Below, in pieces: positions 35,314 through 45,790 of a DNA stretch of 64,000 nucleotides (position 1 is the stretch's first letter; each line of letters opens with the position of its first letter). The translations under genes and the position numbers were made by a program. Where the stretch lies: positions 1 through 64,000 of the forward strand of contig JAEUTI010000014.1 of the NCBI GenBank assembly GCA_016788065.1, written 5' to 3'. Origin of the DNA: Bacteroidia bacterium. GTDB taxonomy: Bacteria > Bacteroidota > Bacteroidia > AKYH767-A > OLB10. The notes under the pieces are model-generated. The model was not told the DNA's origin and ran no database searches. It saw nothing but the letters and a program-made list of their open reading frames with translations.

Positions 35314-36096
35314 ATGATTCATATCGATCAAACAATGCGTGAGGTCAGGTTACACAAACCTGTCTCACGCATTGTTTGTCTGGTACCATCCATTACTGAA
35401 TTGCTAAGTGATCTAGGTCTCGATGATCGCATTGCAGGCATAACGAAATTCTGCATTCATCCCGAACATCTTTTCAGAGAAAAAACTAAAGTTGGCGGTA
35501 CCAAGAATGTGAATCATGAAAAAGTAAAAGCATTACAGCCCGATCTGATCATCGCCAATAAAGAAGAAAACACTAAGAAGGATATTGAACTCCTCGAAAA
35601 AGTTTTCCCGGTTTGGATAAGCGACATTTCAAATTATGAAGAAGCTTTATCTATGATTCATGAAATAGGTCAACTCACAGACACTTCTTCCAAAGCAGCA
35701 AAACTTATCGAAAATATCAGAACCACCTTTCAAGGAATACAACAATTTAATAACACTTCCGTACTTTATCTTATCTGGAAGAATCCTTACATGGCTGCCG
35801 GAAAAAATACATTCATCGATAATATGCTATCGCTGTGCAATCTTAAAAACTGTATTGATGCCGAACGTTACCCGGAAGTGGATGAGAGATTGATAAAAGA
35901 ACTAAATCCTGAGTTAGTTTTCCTTTCATCAGAACCTTTTCCTTTTAAAGAAAAGCATATTCATGAACTAAAACAACTTTTACCGGAAAGTAATGTTATC
36001 TTGGTCGATGGGGAATATTTCTCCTGGTATGGATCCAAAATGCTTACCGCGCCTCAATATTTTAATTCTTTACAAAATACTGTTATCCCAAACTGA
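35314..36096 (+). CDS. Helical-backbone metal-receptor (BtuF-like) protein without signal peptide
   Basis: This 260-aa protein of the cobalamin/iron substrate-binding superfamily has RIVCLVPSITELLSDLGLDDRIAGIT, KVGGTKNVNHEKVKALQPDLIIANKEEN and DERLIKELNPELVFLSSEP, the typical two-lobed fold with a helical backbone. It has no signal peptide and no transporter partner nearby, as I recall for a Bacteroidota subgroup, so the location may be cytoplasmic. Its first codons (residues 6-22) contain a very strong hairpin (separate entry). The stop overlaps the ATG of the patatin gene by one base (TGATG). Ligand unknown. Confidence 0.8.
   Translation: MIHIDQTMREVRLHKPVSRIVCLVPSITELLSDLGLDDRIAGITKFCIHPEHLFREKTKVGGTKNVNHEKVKALQPDLIIANKEENTKKDIELLEKVFPVWISDISNYEEALSMIHEIGQLTDTSSKAAKLIENIRTTFQGIQQFNNTSVLYLIWKNPYMAAGKNTFIDNMLSLCNLKNCIDAERYPEVDERLIKELNPELVFLSSEPFPFKEKHIHELKQLLPESNVILVDGEYFSWYGSKMLTAPQYFNSLQNTVIPN
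35329..35378 (+). repeat. Long inverted repeat inside the 5' coding region
   Basis: CAAACAATGCGTGAG (35329-35343) pairs perfectly with CTCACGCATTGTTTG (35364-35378). After a 2x1 internal loop, CAGGTT (35346-35351) pairs with AACCTG (35357-35362) around a five-base loop (ACACA). In mRNA this is a stem of 21 base pairs in 50 bases beginning 15 bases after the ATG. No T-run follows, so it is not an ordinary terminator. Confidence 0.9.
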
Positions 36097-38408
36097 TGCT
36101 TAAAGTAAATCCCTCATATCGTTTTGGTGCAGGATTTTCCATTTGGCTGATGGTTTTAATTCTCATTGGCTACACTGCTTCAGGTCAGTCTGTAGGACTT
36201 GTTTTGAGTGGTGGTGGAGTACGGGGTATGGCTCACATTGGCGTCATGAAAGCTTTGGAAGAAAATGGTATCCCGATCGATTATGTTGCAGGAACGTCTG
36301 CAGGAGCAACTGTTGGATCACTCTATGCTATTGGTTTGTCACCTGTTGAAATTGAAAAGCTGGTATTATCACAAGAGTTTGTAGAATGGGCCACAGGTGA
36401 AATCAATGAAGACCTCGACTATTACTACAATCGAAATGAACCCGGAGCATCATGGGTTTCTCTCAAATTTTCACTCGACTCAGTCATTCGCACACACTTA
36501 CCAACGAGCGTGGTTAATTCGGCACGCACCGATTTTGCACTTATGGAAGGTATGGCCGCAGCAATTGCCAAAGCAAAATATAATTTCGACAGTTTATATG
36601 TTCCTTTTCGATGTGTAGCTGCTGATATTATCTCCAAAAAGCCAATCGTTTTTGAAAGTGGCGACCTTCCACTGGCAGTACGTGCTTCTATGGCCTACCC
36701 TTTTTACTTTACACCGGTTTCATACAATAACATGATTCTATTCGATGGCGGCATCTACAATAACTTCCCTGTTGATGTGATGTTGAAAGAATTTAATCCT
36801 GATGTGATCATTGGCGTTAATGCAGGCTCCTACCCTGACATTCCATATGAAGAGAATGTTTGGTCGATGTTTAAAACGATGGTTGTACAGGCAACTAATT
36901 ATTCTGTACCCAGGGAAAACGACGTATTAATCAATCCTATGGTTGATGATGTTGGTTTGTTTGATTTTAATGATGTGAAAGCTGCTATCGACTCCGGCTA
37001 TGCGGAAACGATCCGAAATATGGACGCGATTAAATCACGGATTGGCTATCGCAGAAGTGCCGAACAATTGAAAGAAAAACGTACATCTTTCAGAGGCGAT
37101 CTAGGTCAGATTACTATAGATAAAATACATGCCACTGGAATCACGCTGAATCAAGAGCAATATGTTCGAAATATTCTCAATCGAAATAATGATTGCCTTG
37201 ATCTAAATCAAATAAAACCTTCCTACTTCAAATTACTAACCGACAAGAATATTAAATCGGTTTTCCCCAGGCTTACTTACAACGATTCAACAGGTTACTA
37301 TGACATGGACTTGCTAATCAAAAAGGAAAAAGATTTACGAGTCGATTTCGGTGGGAATATTTCATCAAGCCCAATCAATGAAGCATACATGGGATTGCAA
37401 TATAATTTGTGGGGAAAAAACTCTTTAACAGCAAGTGGAAATATCTATTTCGGGAAACTATACAACTCGGCATCTGTCAGGTTACGACTCGATATCCCAG
37501 GAAGATTTACTTATTACATTGAACCAATTGCAACCATCAACCGATTCGACTACTTTAAAAGCAGTTCTGCTTTTCTGGAAGATGTTAAACCGGCCTATCT
37601 GATTCAAACAGACCGATTCTATGGAGCTAATTTCGGCATCCCGGCTCGGAATAAAGGTAAGGTATATCTATCTGCAGGTTCTTTCAGTCTCATAAACCGC
37701 TACTATCAGACCCGTGATTTTTCAAGCGAAGACTTATCAGACAAAACAACCTATACCGGCTGGACAGGCTCCATTCATTTTGAGCGAAGCACTATCGATA
37801 AAAAAATGTACGCTCGAAATGGAACATCTTTCAACATCAGTGGAAGAATGGTTTCCGGTACAGAAAAAACTTACCCGGGAACAACCGGAATTTTTAATGA
37901 TACCATTCGCTCAACCCACGACTGGCTGCAATTAAGAATGATTTATGACAATTATTTCAGAAGTATCGGGATTTTTACATTAGGTTTTTATACCGATATG
38001 TACTTATCCAATCAATCGTTCTTCTCCAATTATACCGCGTCCATTTTAACCACTCAGGGATTTCAACCTATCAGTCAAAGCAAAACTATATTCCTTGATA
38101 ATTACAGAGCTCACAATTACATTGGAATGGGTCTGAAATCTGTAGTTAACATCCTCTCAAATGTAGAACTACGCACAGAAGGATATTTGTATCAACCGTT
38201 TCAGGAAATAATTTCAACCAAAGGTTACAAAGCCAAATACAACGAAGCTTTTGAATCGAGATATTTCATTGCTGCTCTTTCAGCTGTATTTCACAGTCCG
38301 GTTGGTCCAGCTAGTTTGAGTGTAAACTACTATGAAAAAAGGGATCAGCCTTTCTCAGTACTATTTCATTTTGGATATATTATTTTCAACAAAAGAGCCC
38401 TCGATTAA
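36096..38408 (+). CDS. Patatin-like phospholipase with outer-membrane barrel
   Basis: This 770-aa protein combines a patatin phospholipase domain (about 30-320) with a POTRA-like segment (about 345-420) and a BamA/Omp85-type beta barrel (about 425-770), like the PlpD/RssA-type autotransporter lipases. Catalytic features are present: oxyanion GGGVRG (39-44), nucleophile Ser68 in GTSAG, and Asp217 in DGGIYNN. An N-terminal signal segment (FSIWLMVLILIGYTASGQ) precedes it. The C-terminal residues end in aromatic, strand-like patterns as expected for barrels. It shares one base with the upstream gene, so translation is coupled. It ends in a TTAA shared with the convergent gene's stop. Confidence 0.9.
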   Translation: MLKVNPSYRFGAGFSIWLMVLILIGYTASGQSVGLVLSGGGVRGMAHIGVMKALEENGIPIDYVAGTSAGATVGSLYAIGLSPVEIEKLVLSQEFVEWATGEINEDLDYYYNRNEPGASWVSLKFSLDSVIRTHLPTSVVNSARTDFALMEGMAAAIAKAKYNFDSLYVPFRCVAADIISKKPIVFESGDLPLAVRASMAYPFYFTPVSYNNMILFDGGIYNNFPVDVMLKEFNPDVIIGVNAGSYPDIPYEENVWSMFKTMVVQATNYSVPRENDVLINPMVDDVGLFDFNDVKAAIDSGYAETIRNMDAIKSRIGYRRSAEQLKEKRTSFRGDLGQITIDKIHATGITLNQEQYVRNILNRNNDCLDLNQIKPSYFKLLTDKNIKSVFPRLTYNDSTGYYDMDLLIKKEKDLRVDFGGNISSSPINEAYMGLQYNLWGKNSLTASGNIYFGKLYNSASVRLRLDIPGRFTYYIEPIATINRFDYFKSSSAFLEDVKPAYLIQTDRFYGANFGIPARNKGKVYLSAGSFSLINRYYQTRDFSSEDLSDKTTYTGWTGSIHFERSTIDKKMYARNGTSFNISGRMVSGTEKTYPGTTGIFNDTIRSTHDWLQLRMIYDNYFRSIGIFTLGFYTDMYLSNQSFFSNYTASILTTQGFQPISQSKTIFLDNYRAHNYIGMGLKSVVNILSNVELRTEGYLYQPFQEIISTKGYKAKYNEAFESRYFIAALSAVFHSPVGPASLSVNYYEKRDQPFSVLFHFGYIIFNKRALD

Positions 38409-40255
38409 TTGTAAGGCTGAATTTCAAGGAAGCTGACTTTAAAGTCATCTAAAAAGAAGTTAGTTTTATTCCTGTTCCAGACATATACTTTCAGAACATC
38501 ATCGGATACAATATCACTAGGAAGAATTAAACCGAAATGTGACTTTCTCCATACCGCATCTGCTTTTCTGGGCATGTCAGCTAACTGCATCGGAAACCAA
38601 TGTTTATTTCTACCTGTACTATCATTTACTTCAATTATAACAAGGGCACTTTTACACGCAGTATCTTGCTGTTGTTGCCACCACAATGTTGTTCTGCAAT
38701 AAAGTTCTTTTCCGGTCATAAAATTAACTGCTTTAATTTCGAAAGCAGGTCCATACTCATTGCTATCGGTATAAGAAATAACTTTTGATCCTGAATACGC
38801 AGGACTTTGAACAGCATCAACTATATTAGATGAACTCCAAAATGAAATGGGGGATTCGCCGTCATTAGTCCATGATTTCCCCTCCAACGGCTGTAATTTA
38901 CCATAAACAAGTTGTTTATCGGTGCCAAGTACATTTCGGAAACGGTCACCGGTTTTCAGGAAAACATATTTATACTTTTCAAAATTCATTGCTGACGGAT
39001 GTATGATTTGATACCTGTAAGCATAATTCTGAATTAGACTAATGGTTATCAAAACACTCAGCAAGAAAAAAACAACGGCCTTAACCACAATGCTTCGGAT
39101 ATGCTGCAAAGCAAGTGCAGCCGGAATCATCAAAACCGAATAGTAATCTATGAAAGCCCTTTGACCAAATCCGTCACCATAATACCAGTTCCACCAGGAA
39201 GAAATTACAAAAATCAACAGCAACAAGTTTGCTGAATAAGCCATAAACTCATACTTGTTAGACCGGAACAAATAAACCAAACCGGGTATAATCATCAGCA
39301 ACACCGGCGTATAAATAAAAAGGCCTTTTCTGAAACTAAACAAGACTTTGTAAATCTGAGGATTTGAAAAAATAAAACCTTCTTCACCATAAGACCATAC
39401 CCACCACGAACCACTTTGCCAGTGAAAGATGTAAAACTGAATAAAAACAATTGCACAGAAAGCGAAAAATGCAGTTACCAGATAAAATGGCTTGTTGAAT
39501 AATGAAATAAAGGCTCTATACAAAACAGTAGTTGATCCAGCCAAAAATGGGATCACCATTACCACTAATAAGTTCACAGGTCTGACCAGAATTATGAGTG
39601 CCAATAAAACACCGGCAACAATTAAATACGAACGTGAAATATTCAGACAATACATCCTCATGAAATAAACAAATGCACTGATTAGTGCAAAAGAGTACAC
39701 ATGCGACATTGCAGCATGTATAGAAGTATAATACAGCAGATTGGTACCTAAGCCTGTCATCAACAAGATAAAACCAATGGTGGCATCTCCTATCTGATAA
39801 GTACGAAGTATTTTACGCAAGAAATATAAGCCTGCAAGAAAATAAACTAAGGAGGCAACCATAACCATCAAAAAATATGGCCATGAATATCCGTTCAAGG
39901 GCTCATTTACAGCCATTGCCAGTGTATGTCCAAGAAAGAAAAATGGAGTAAGCATAACAGCTACTCCCGTATAATTTTTATTGACTGTACCTTTTTCTGT
40001 TGATACCAACAATCTGCCTGAATAGTATCTGCTTATGGAACCATTCCCGGAATCATTAAAAAAAGTGTAGCCGGGATCATCATAAATAAAATATGCAGGC
40101 AAATAGGCATAATATCCTTTGCTATCACCATCAATAAGTGCTTCCCATCCATTACCATCTTCTCCCTTCCATCTGTGAAAATATGCAAAAAACACCGTCA
40201 CCAGTAATACAATTACCAGGGATGAATGGGATAAACCGGCACCACTTTCTTTCAT
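38405..40255 (-). CDS. Polytopic membrane protein, possible GT-C glycosyltransferase
   Basis: This 616-aa protein has roughly ten to twelve transmembrane helices over the first 430 residues and a soluble C-terminal domain of about 180 residues that looks like a beta-sandwich. Between the first helices is a polar loop with acidic residues (EALIDGDSKGYYAYLPAYF), reminiscent of the first-loop Asp/Glu motif of GT-C glycosyltransferases that use lipid-linked sugars. The gene follows a family 2 glycosyltransferase (4-base gap), which often makes the lipid-linked sugar donor. I infer a sugar transferase for surface glycans; no closer name is supportable. Confidence 0.7.
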   Translation of the reverse strand: MKESGAGLSHSSLVIVLLVTVFFAYFHRWKGEDGNGWEALIDGDSKGYYAYLPAYFIYDDPGYTFFNDSGNGSISRYYSGRLLVSTEKGTVNKNYTGVAVMLTPFFFLGHTLAMAVNEPLNGYSWPYFLMVMVASLVYFLAGLYFLRKILRTYQIGDATIGFILLMTGLGTNLLYYTSIHAAMSHVYSFALISAFVYFMRMYCLNISRSYLIVAGVLLALIILVRPVNLLVVMVIPFLAGSTTVLYRAFISLFNKPFYLVTAFFAFCAIVFIQFYIFHWQSGSWWVWSYGEEGFIFSNPQIYKVLFSFRKGLFIYTPVLLMIIPGLVYLFRSNKYEFMAYSANLLLLIFVISSWWNWYYGDGFGQRAFIDYYSVLMIPAALALQHIRSIVVKAVVFFLLSVLITISLIQNYAYRYQIIHPSAMNFEKYKYVFLKTGDRFRNVLGTDKQLVYGKLQPLEGKSWTNDGESPISFWSSSNIVDAVQSPAYSGSKVISYTDSNEYGPAFEIKAVNFMTGKELYCRTTLWWQQQQDTACKSALVIIEVNDSTGRNKHWFPMQLADMPRKADAVWRKSHFGLILPSDIVSDDVLKVYVWNRNKTNFFLDDFKVSFLEIQPYN

Positions 40256-40259
40256 GCAA

Positions 40260-41000
40260 TTACTGCCTTAATATGCCATATTTAACTATACACCATAATG
40301 CACGGACACCATCTTTCCAGCCAATCTTTTTACCTTGTAAATCGGTTCGGGCAATATAAGTTACCGGTACTTCAGCGAAACGAATTTGTTTATTTCTGGC
40401 TAGCTTGGCAGTCACTTCCGGTTCAAATCCAAATCGTTCTTCTTTCAGAATAAGTTTTTTCACTTCCGGAACAGGCATCAACTTATAACAGGTTTCCATA
40501 TCTGTAAGTCGGGTTCCAAAAAACAAATTCGACAACGAAGTTAAAAATGCATTTGCCAGGAATGATAAGTTCCTGCTTTGGTTGCCAGATGAATTGTTCA
40601 GAAATCGTGAACCATAAACTACTTCTGCATTTCCATTCACAACAGGCTGCAGCAATTGTATAAAATCATTGGGATCAAGTTCCAGATCGGCATCCTGAAT
40701 AATCATGTAATCACCTTTAACATGCTTAATTGCAGTATGAATTGCTCCACCCTTCCCTTTGTTTTGCTCATGTCTGATAAAATTCACAGGCACACTCAAT
40801 CGCACGCGCTGCAGAAAAGATTCCACACGATTCGCAGAAGAGTCCGTTGAAGCATCATCAACAACTACCAACTCCATCAATATTCCGTCCGGTAATTTAA
40901 CGGCAAGAACTTTTTCAAGTATCGGAACTACAGTTTCCTGTTCGTTATAAACAGGGATAATTATACTGAGCCGGGAAATTATCATATTGCCTGAGTTCAA
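40260..41000 (-). CDS. Family 2 glycosyltransferase (DPM/DPG synthase-like)
   Basis: This 246-aa GT-A fold enzyme has RLSIIIPVYNEQETV at the N terminus, VVVDDASTDSS, KGKGGAIHTAIKHVKGDY, the metal-binding DxD-type DADLELDP, and VYGSRFLNN. This pattern resembles polyprenyl-phosphate mannose or glucose synthases, which transfer sugar from a nucleotide donor to a lipid phosphate on the cytoplasmic face. No C-terminal membrane helices are present. ATG at 41000 is given; an internal ATG at 40985 (before IISRLSIIIP) is equally plausible. It lies between DUF3467 (1-base gap) and the polytopic protein and is probably co-transcribed with both. Confidence 0.88.
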   Translation of the reverse strand: MNSGNMIISRLSIIIPVYNEQETVVPILEKVLAVKLPDGILMELVVVDDASTDSSANRVESFLQRVRLSVPVNFIRHEQNKGKGGAIHTAIKHVKGDYMIIQDADLELDPNDFIQLLQPVVNGNAEVVYGSRFLNNSSGNQSRNLSFLANAFLTSLSNLFFGTRLTDMETCYKLMPVPEVKKLILKEERFGFEPEVTAKLARNKQIRFAEVPVTYIARTDLQGKKIGWKDGVRALWCIVKYGILRQ

Positions 41001-41001
41001 A

Positions 41002-41319
41002 TCAGGCCTGACCTGCAGGACCTCCGAAATTCATTGGAATAGCAATTTCTTCGGTATGTTTGATTTGTCCGTGTGCTGCTTCAAACTTTGCAATATTATC
41101 TGCCATAGCTGAAAGTAAACGCTTGGCATGTTGTGGAGTTAAAATAATTCTTGACTTCACTTTCGCCTTTGCAGTATTGGGCATTATTTTGATAAAATCG
41201 ATTACAAACTCACTATTGCTATGCGTGATGATTGCAAGATTGCTATAGATACCATCAGCAATTTCGTCTGTCAATTCAATATTCAATTGGTTTGGCTGTG
41301 CGTTTTTCTTATCTTCCAT
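41002..41319 (-). CDS. DUF3467 protein
   Basis: This 105-aa cytoplasmic protein has the DUF3467 pattern: IELTDEIADGIYSNLAIITHSNSEFVIDFI, then VKSRIILTPQHAKRLLSAMADNI. No function is established that I know of. It follows rpoC on the same strand but lies beyond rpoC's strong terminator (41367-41400), so it is probably transcribed separately. The glycosyltransferase gene begins one base after its stop. Confidence 0.82.
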   Translation of the reverse strand: MEDKKNAQPNQLNIELTDEIADGIYSNLAIITHSNSEFVIDFIKIMPNTAKAKVKSRIILTPQHAKRLLSAMADNIAKFEAAHGQIKHTEEIAIPMNFGGPAGQA

Positions 41320-41366
41320 GTGTCTGTTATTTTACAAAGTAAAGTTACTGAATTCTTTGTTAAGGA

Positions 41367-41400
41367 TAAAAAAAAACCGCCGAATAAAATCCGGCGGTTC
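41367..41400 (-). terminator. Intrinsic terminator of rpoC
   Basis: On the minus strand AACCGCCG (41400s side, 41399-41392) pairs with CGGCGGTT (41382-41375) over a 9-base loop, followed by nine T. It lies 22 bases after the rpoC stop and ends the ribosomal protein/RNA polymerase operon. Confidence 0.92.
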
Positions 41401-41421
41401 CTTTGTGTATTGACCAATTAT

Positions 41422-44400
41422 TTATTCTGTGCCGGCAAGTTCTTCTTTACCAGCTCTTTTAGATGCCATTAACATGTCATACTCTTCCTGAGAACCAACA
41501 ATCAGTTTTTCGTATTCACGAAGTCCGGTTCCTGCAGGAATCAAGTGACCAACGATCACGTTTTCCTTCAGACCTAACAGGTGATCTACTTTACCGCTGA
41601 TAGCAGCTTCATTAAGAACTTTCGTTGTTTCCTGGAAGGAAGCAGCCGAAATCCAGCTCTTCGTATGCAATGATGCCTGTGTGATTCCCTGAAGCAATGG
41701 TGTTGAAGTTGCAGCAATTGCAGGACGTGCTTCAACCGGTTTCAAATCTTTTCTTTTCAGAACTGAATTCTCATCACGAAGTCTTCTGATACTGATCATC
41801 TGACCTGCTTTGAAATTCGGAGATTCACCCGGTTCAACAACTACCACTTTATCAATGATGCTGTCATTCTCTTCCATGAAGTCCACTTTATTTGCGTGTT
41901 CCTTCTCAAGGAAACGGGTATCACCCGGATCTTCGATTACTACTTTACGCATCATCTGACGAACGATCACTTCAAAGTGCTTATCATTAATCTTCACACC
42001 CTGCAATCGATAAACCTCCTGAATTTCATTCACAAGATATTCCTGAACCATTGCAGGTCCTTTAATACTCAGAATGTCGGATGGTGTTATAGCTCCATCA
42101 GATAAAGGCGAACCTGCTCTGATAAAGTCATTATCCTGAACAAGAATATGCTTAGACAATGGCACCAGATATTTCTTCACTTCACCTTCGCGGGATGTGA
42201 TCACAATCTCTCTGTTACCACGTTTGATTCCACCATATGTTACCTCACCATCAATTTCAGAAACAATAGCAGGATTAGATGGATTACGTGCTTCGAATAA
42301 TTCCGTCACACGTGGAAGACCACCGGTGATATCACCAGATTTTCCGGTTGCACGAGGAATCTTAACAAGAACCTGACCTGCAATAATTTTATTGCCGGCA
42401 TTCACAACGATGTGTGCGCCTACAGGAATATTATATGCTTTCAGTACTTCTTTGTCTTTACCTTTTCCGTCGTTTACAATTTTGATAACAGGGTTCTTTG
42501 TTTTATCACGACTGTCGATAATAACCTTCTCTTTGTAACCGGTTTGTTCATCCGATTCTTCACGGAATGTTACGTTCTCTTCGATGTGTTCGTATTCAAT
42601 TTTACCTGCTGTTTCAGAAACGATAACGGCATTGTATGGATCCCACTCACAAATCATTTGTCCTTTTTCTACAATGGCTCCTTCTTTCACAAAAAGGTGC
42701 GCACCGTAAGGAACGTTATTAGTAGCAAGTACTGCACGTGTTTTTGGATCAACAATTCGAATTTCTCCGGAACGTCCCAACACCACATCAACAGTTTTGC
42801 TCTCTGACTTGAATGGAATAAATTTCAATTCTTCAAATTCAACTTTACCGCCGAACTTCGCAACCATTTGTGATTCGGTAGCAGCTTTCGATGCTGTACC
42901 ACCCACGTGGAAGGTACGGAGTGTAAGCTGTGTACCAGGCTCACCAATCGACTGCGCAGCAATAACACCAACGGCTTCTCCTTTACCAACCATTCTACCG
43001 GTTGCAAGGTTACGTCCGTAGCATTTACCACATACACCAGTCTTCGATTCACAAGAAAGTACTGATCTGATTTCAACCATTTCAATTGGTGATTTCTCAA
43101 TGATATCGCCAATCTCTTCAGTAATTTCTGATCCTGATGCTATGATTAATTCGCCTGTTAACGGATGGTAGATATCGTGAAGCGATACACGACCTAAAAT
43201 ACGGTCATATAATGATTCAACTACCTCTTCATTATTTTTCAATGCTGTTTCTGCAAGACCTCGCAGTGTACCGCAATCTTCTTCATTGATGATTACATCC
43301 TGTGCAACATCAACAAGACGACGAGTAAGGTAACCCGCATCCGCAGTCTTAAGAGCGGTATCGGCAAGACCTTTACGTGCACCGTGAGTTGAAATGAAGT
43401 ACTCAAGGATCGATAAACCTTCTTTAAAGTTCGATAAAATCGGGTTCTCAATAATCTCACCTCCGCTGGCACCTGATTTCTGAGGCTTTGCCATCAGACC
43501 CCTCATACCACCTAACTGACGAATCTGTTCTTTGGAACCACGGGCTCCTGAGTCCAGCATCATGTAAACGGCATTGAATCCCTGACGATCTGATGAAAGT
43601 TGTTTCATCAGGTTCTCGGTAATTCTTGAGTTGGTACGTGTCCAGATATCGATGATCTGATTGTATCGCTCGTTGTTGGTGATGAAACCCATGTTATAGT
43701 TGCTTCTCACCTCTTCAACTTCCTCGTGTGCTTTCTTAACCAGTTCTTCTTTCTGAACAGGAATCATGACATCATTCAGGTTAAACGACAATCCACCACG
43801 GAAGGCCATTTTAAATCCGATGTCTTTGATATCATCCAGGAAGGCTGCTGTTTTAGCAATTCCGGTACGTTTAAGAACCTGGCTGATAATTTCACGAAGC
43901 GATTTTTTGGTCAACAATTCGTTGATATAACCAACTTCGGTTGGAACAACCTGATTCAATAAAACTCTACCTACTGTAGTTTCAGTTAAACGGGTAATTA
44001 ACTCTTCGTCTTCACGAACAGTTACTTTTACTTTTATCCAGGCATGCAGATCAATTCGTCCTTCGTTATAGGCGATAATCACCTCTTCCGGAGAATAGAA
44101 TGCAAGACCTTCGCCTTTAACAACTGTATCTTTATCGTTACGCTTTCCTTTGGTCATGTAATACAGACCCAATACCATGTCCTGAGATGGAACCGTAACC
44201 GGTGCACCATTTGCAGGGTTCAGGATATTGTGTGCAGCGAGCATCAACATCTGAGCTTCCAGAATTGCAGCATTTCCAAGTGGAACGTGAACCGCCATCT
44301 GGTCACCGTCGAAATCGGCGTTGAATGCAGTACACACCAATGGGTGCAATTGAATCGCTTTTCCTTCGATCAGCTTTGGCTGGAATGCCTGAATACCCAA

Positions 44401-45735
44401 ACGGTGAAGGGTTGGGGCCCGGTTTAACATTACCGGATGGCCTTTCAGTACGTTTTCAAGAATATCCCATACAATGGCATCTTTGCGATCAACAATTTTC
44501 TTTGCAGATTTAACTGTCTTCACAATACCACGCTCAATCATTTTACGAATGATAAACGGTTTGAAAAGTTCCGCTGCCATATCTTTTGGCAATCCGCATT
44601 CGTGTAATTTCAATTCTGGTCCAACGACGATTACCGAACGAGCCGAGTAGTCAACACGTTTTCCCAAAAGGTTCTGACGGAAACGACCTTGCTTACCTTT
44701 TAAGCTGTCAGAAAGTGATTTCAACGCACGGTTTGATTCTGTTTTAACAGCATTTACCTTACGTGAGTTATCGAATAATGAATCCACAGCTTCCTGTAAC
44801 ATCCTTTTTTCGTTACGAAGGATAACATCCGGAGCTTTGATTTCAATCAATCGCTTCAAACGGTTATTTCTGATAATAACACGACGGTATAAGTCGTTCA
44901 AATCAGAGGTTGCAAAACGACCTCCATCCAATGGAACCAATGGACGTAATTCCGGTGGAATAACAGGAACCACTTTTACGATCATCCATTCCGGACGATT
45001 TTCAATGTGGGTATTTGCCTGACGGAAAGCTTCCACAACCTGAAGTCTTTTTAAGGCTTCATTCTTACGTTGCTGAGAAGTTTCTGTATTTGCCTGGTGA
45101 CGTAAACGGTATGATAATTCATCCAGATCCAAACGTCCTAATAAATCATGCAATGCTTCAGCTCCCATCCGTGCAATGAACTTGTTTGGATCGGAATCAT
45201 CAAGGTGCTGATTTTCTTTCGGAAGTGTTTCAAGATGATTCAGATATTCTTCTTCAGTAAGGAAGTCAAGATAACTTACTCCTTCTTCAGCTTTAACACC
45301 TGCCTGAATTACTACATATCGCTCATAGTAAATGATAAGATCCAGTTTCTTGGTTGGTAATCCCAACAAGTAACCAATCTTATTTGGAAGAGATCTGAAA
45401 TACCAGATGTGCGCAACAGGAACAACCAATTGAATATGGCCCATTCTTTCGCGACGCACTTTCTTTTCTGTCACCTCAACTCCGCAACGATCGCAGACAA
45501 TCCCTTTGTAACGGATTCTTTTATATTTCCCGCAATGACATTCCCAGTCTTTTACAGGCCCGAAAATTCTTTCGCAGAACAATCCATCACGCTCAGGCTT
45601 ATAAGTCCTATAGTTGATGGTTTCAGGCTTTAGAACTTCTCCGCTCGATTGCTCGAGAATATGTTCCGGAGAAGCAAGACTGATAATGATCTTTGAGAAG
45701 TTACTCTTGATCTTAAAATCTTTTTTATTACCCAT
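41422..45735 (-). CDS. rpoC: RNA polymerase subunit beta'
   Basis: Catalytic core subunit of RNA polymerase, 1437 aa, usual length for Bacteroidota. The N-terminal zinc ribbon is seen in [20 protein letters not shown], the active-site magnesium motif in [10 protein letters not shown], the bridge-helix/trigger-loop region follows, and the second zinc site is in [17 protein letters not shown]. The beginning ([20 protein letters not shown]) and the [16 protein letters not shown] block are conserved. It follows rpoB after 55 bases and ends before a strong terminator. Confidence 0.98.
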   Translation of the reverse strand: MGNKKDFKIKSNFSKIIISLASPEHILEQSSGEVLKPETINYRTYKPERDGLFCERIFGPVKDWECHCGKYKRIRYKGIVCDRCGVEVTEKKVRRERMGHIQLVVPVAHIWYFRSLPNKIGYLLGLPTKKLDLIIYYERYVVIQAGVKAEEGVSYLDFLTEEEYLNHLETLPKENQHLDDSDPNKFIARMGAEALHDLLGRLDLDELSYRLRHQANTETSQQRKNEALKRLQVVEAFRQANTHIENRPEWMIVKVVPVIPPELRPLVPLDGGRFATSDLNDLYRRVIIRNNRLKRLIEIKAPDVILRNEKRMLQEAVDSLFDNSRKVNAVKTESNRALKSLSDSLKGKQGRFRQNLLGKRVDYSARSVIVVGPELKLHECGLPKDMAAELFKPFIIRKMIERGIVKTVKSAKKIVDRKDAIVWDILENVLKGHPVMLNRAPTLHRLGIQAFQPKLIEGKAIQLHPLVCTAFNADFDGDQMAVHVPLGNAAILEAQMLMLAAHNILNPANGAPVTVPSQDMVLGLYYMTKGKRNDKDTVVKGEGLAFYSPEEVIIAYNEGRIDLHAWIKVKVTVREDEELITRLTETTVGRVLLNQVVPTEVGYINELLTKKSLREIISQVLKRTGIAKTAAFLDDIKDIGFKMAFRGGLSFNLNDVMIPVQKEELVKKAHEEVEEVRSNYNMGFITNNERYNQIIDIWTRTNSRITENLMKQLSSDRQGFNAVYMMLDSGARGSKEQIRQLGGMRGLMAKPQKSGASGGEIIENPILSNFKEGLSILEYFISTHGARKGLADTALKTADAGYLTRRLVDVAQDVIINEEDCGTLRGLAETALKNNEEVVESLYDRILGRVSLHDIYHPLTGELIIASGSEITEEIGDIIEKSPIEMVEIRSVLSCESKTGVCGKCYGRNLATGRMVGKGEAVGVIAAQSIGEPGTQLTLRTFHVGGTASKAATESQMVAKFGGKVEFEELKFIPFKSESKTVDVVLGRSGEIRIVDPKTRAVLATNNVPYGAHLFVKEGAIVEKGQMICEWDPYNAVIVSETAGKIEYEHIEENVTFREESDEQTGYKEKVIIDSRDKTKNPVIKIVNDGKGKDKEVLKAYNIPVGAHIVVNAGNKIIAGQVLVKIPRATGKSGDITGGLPRVTELFEARNPSNPAIVSEIDGEVTYGGIKRGNREIVITSREGEVKKYLVPLSKHILVQDNDFIRAGSPLSDGAITPSDILSIKGPAMVQEYLVNEIQEVYRLQGVKINDKHFEVIVRQMMRKVVIEDPGDTRFLEKEHANKVDFMEENDSIIDKVVVVEPGESPNFKAGQMISIRRLRDENSVLKRKDLKPVEARPAIAATSTPLLQGITQASLHTKSWISAASFQETTKVLNEAAISGKVDHLLGLKENVIVGHLIPAGTGLREYEKLIVGSQEEYDMLMASKRAGKEELAGTE

Positions 45736-45790
45736 TTTCGATGATTTCTTAAATAATTAACTCAGTGAACTAAATGAACCTTCAACAATA

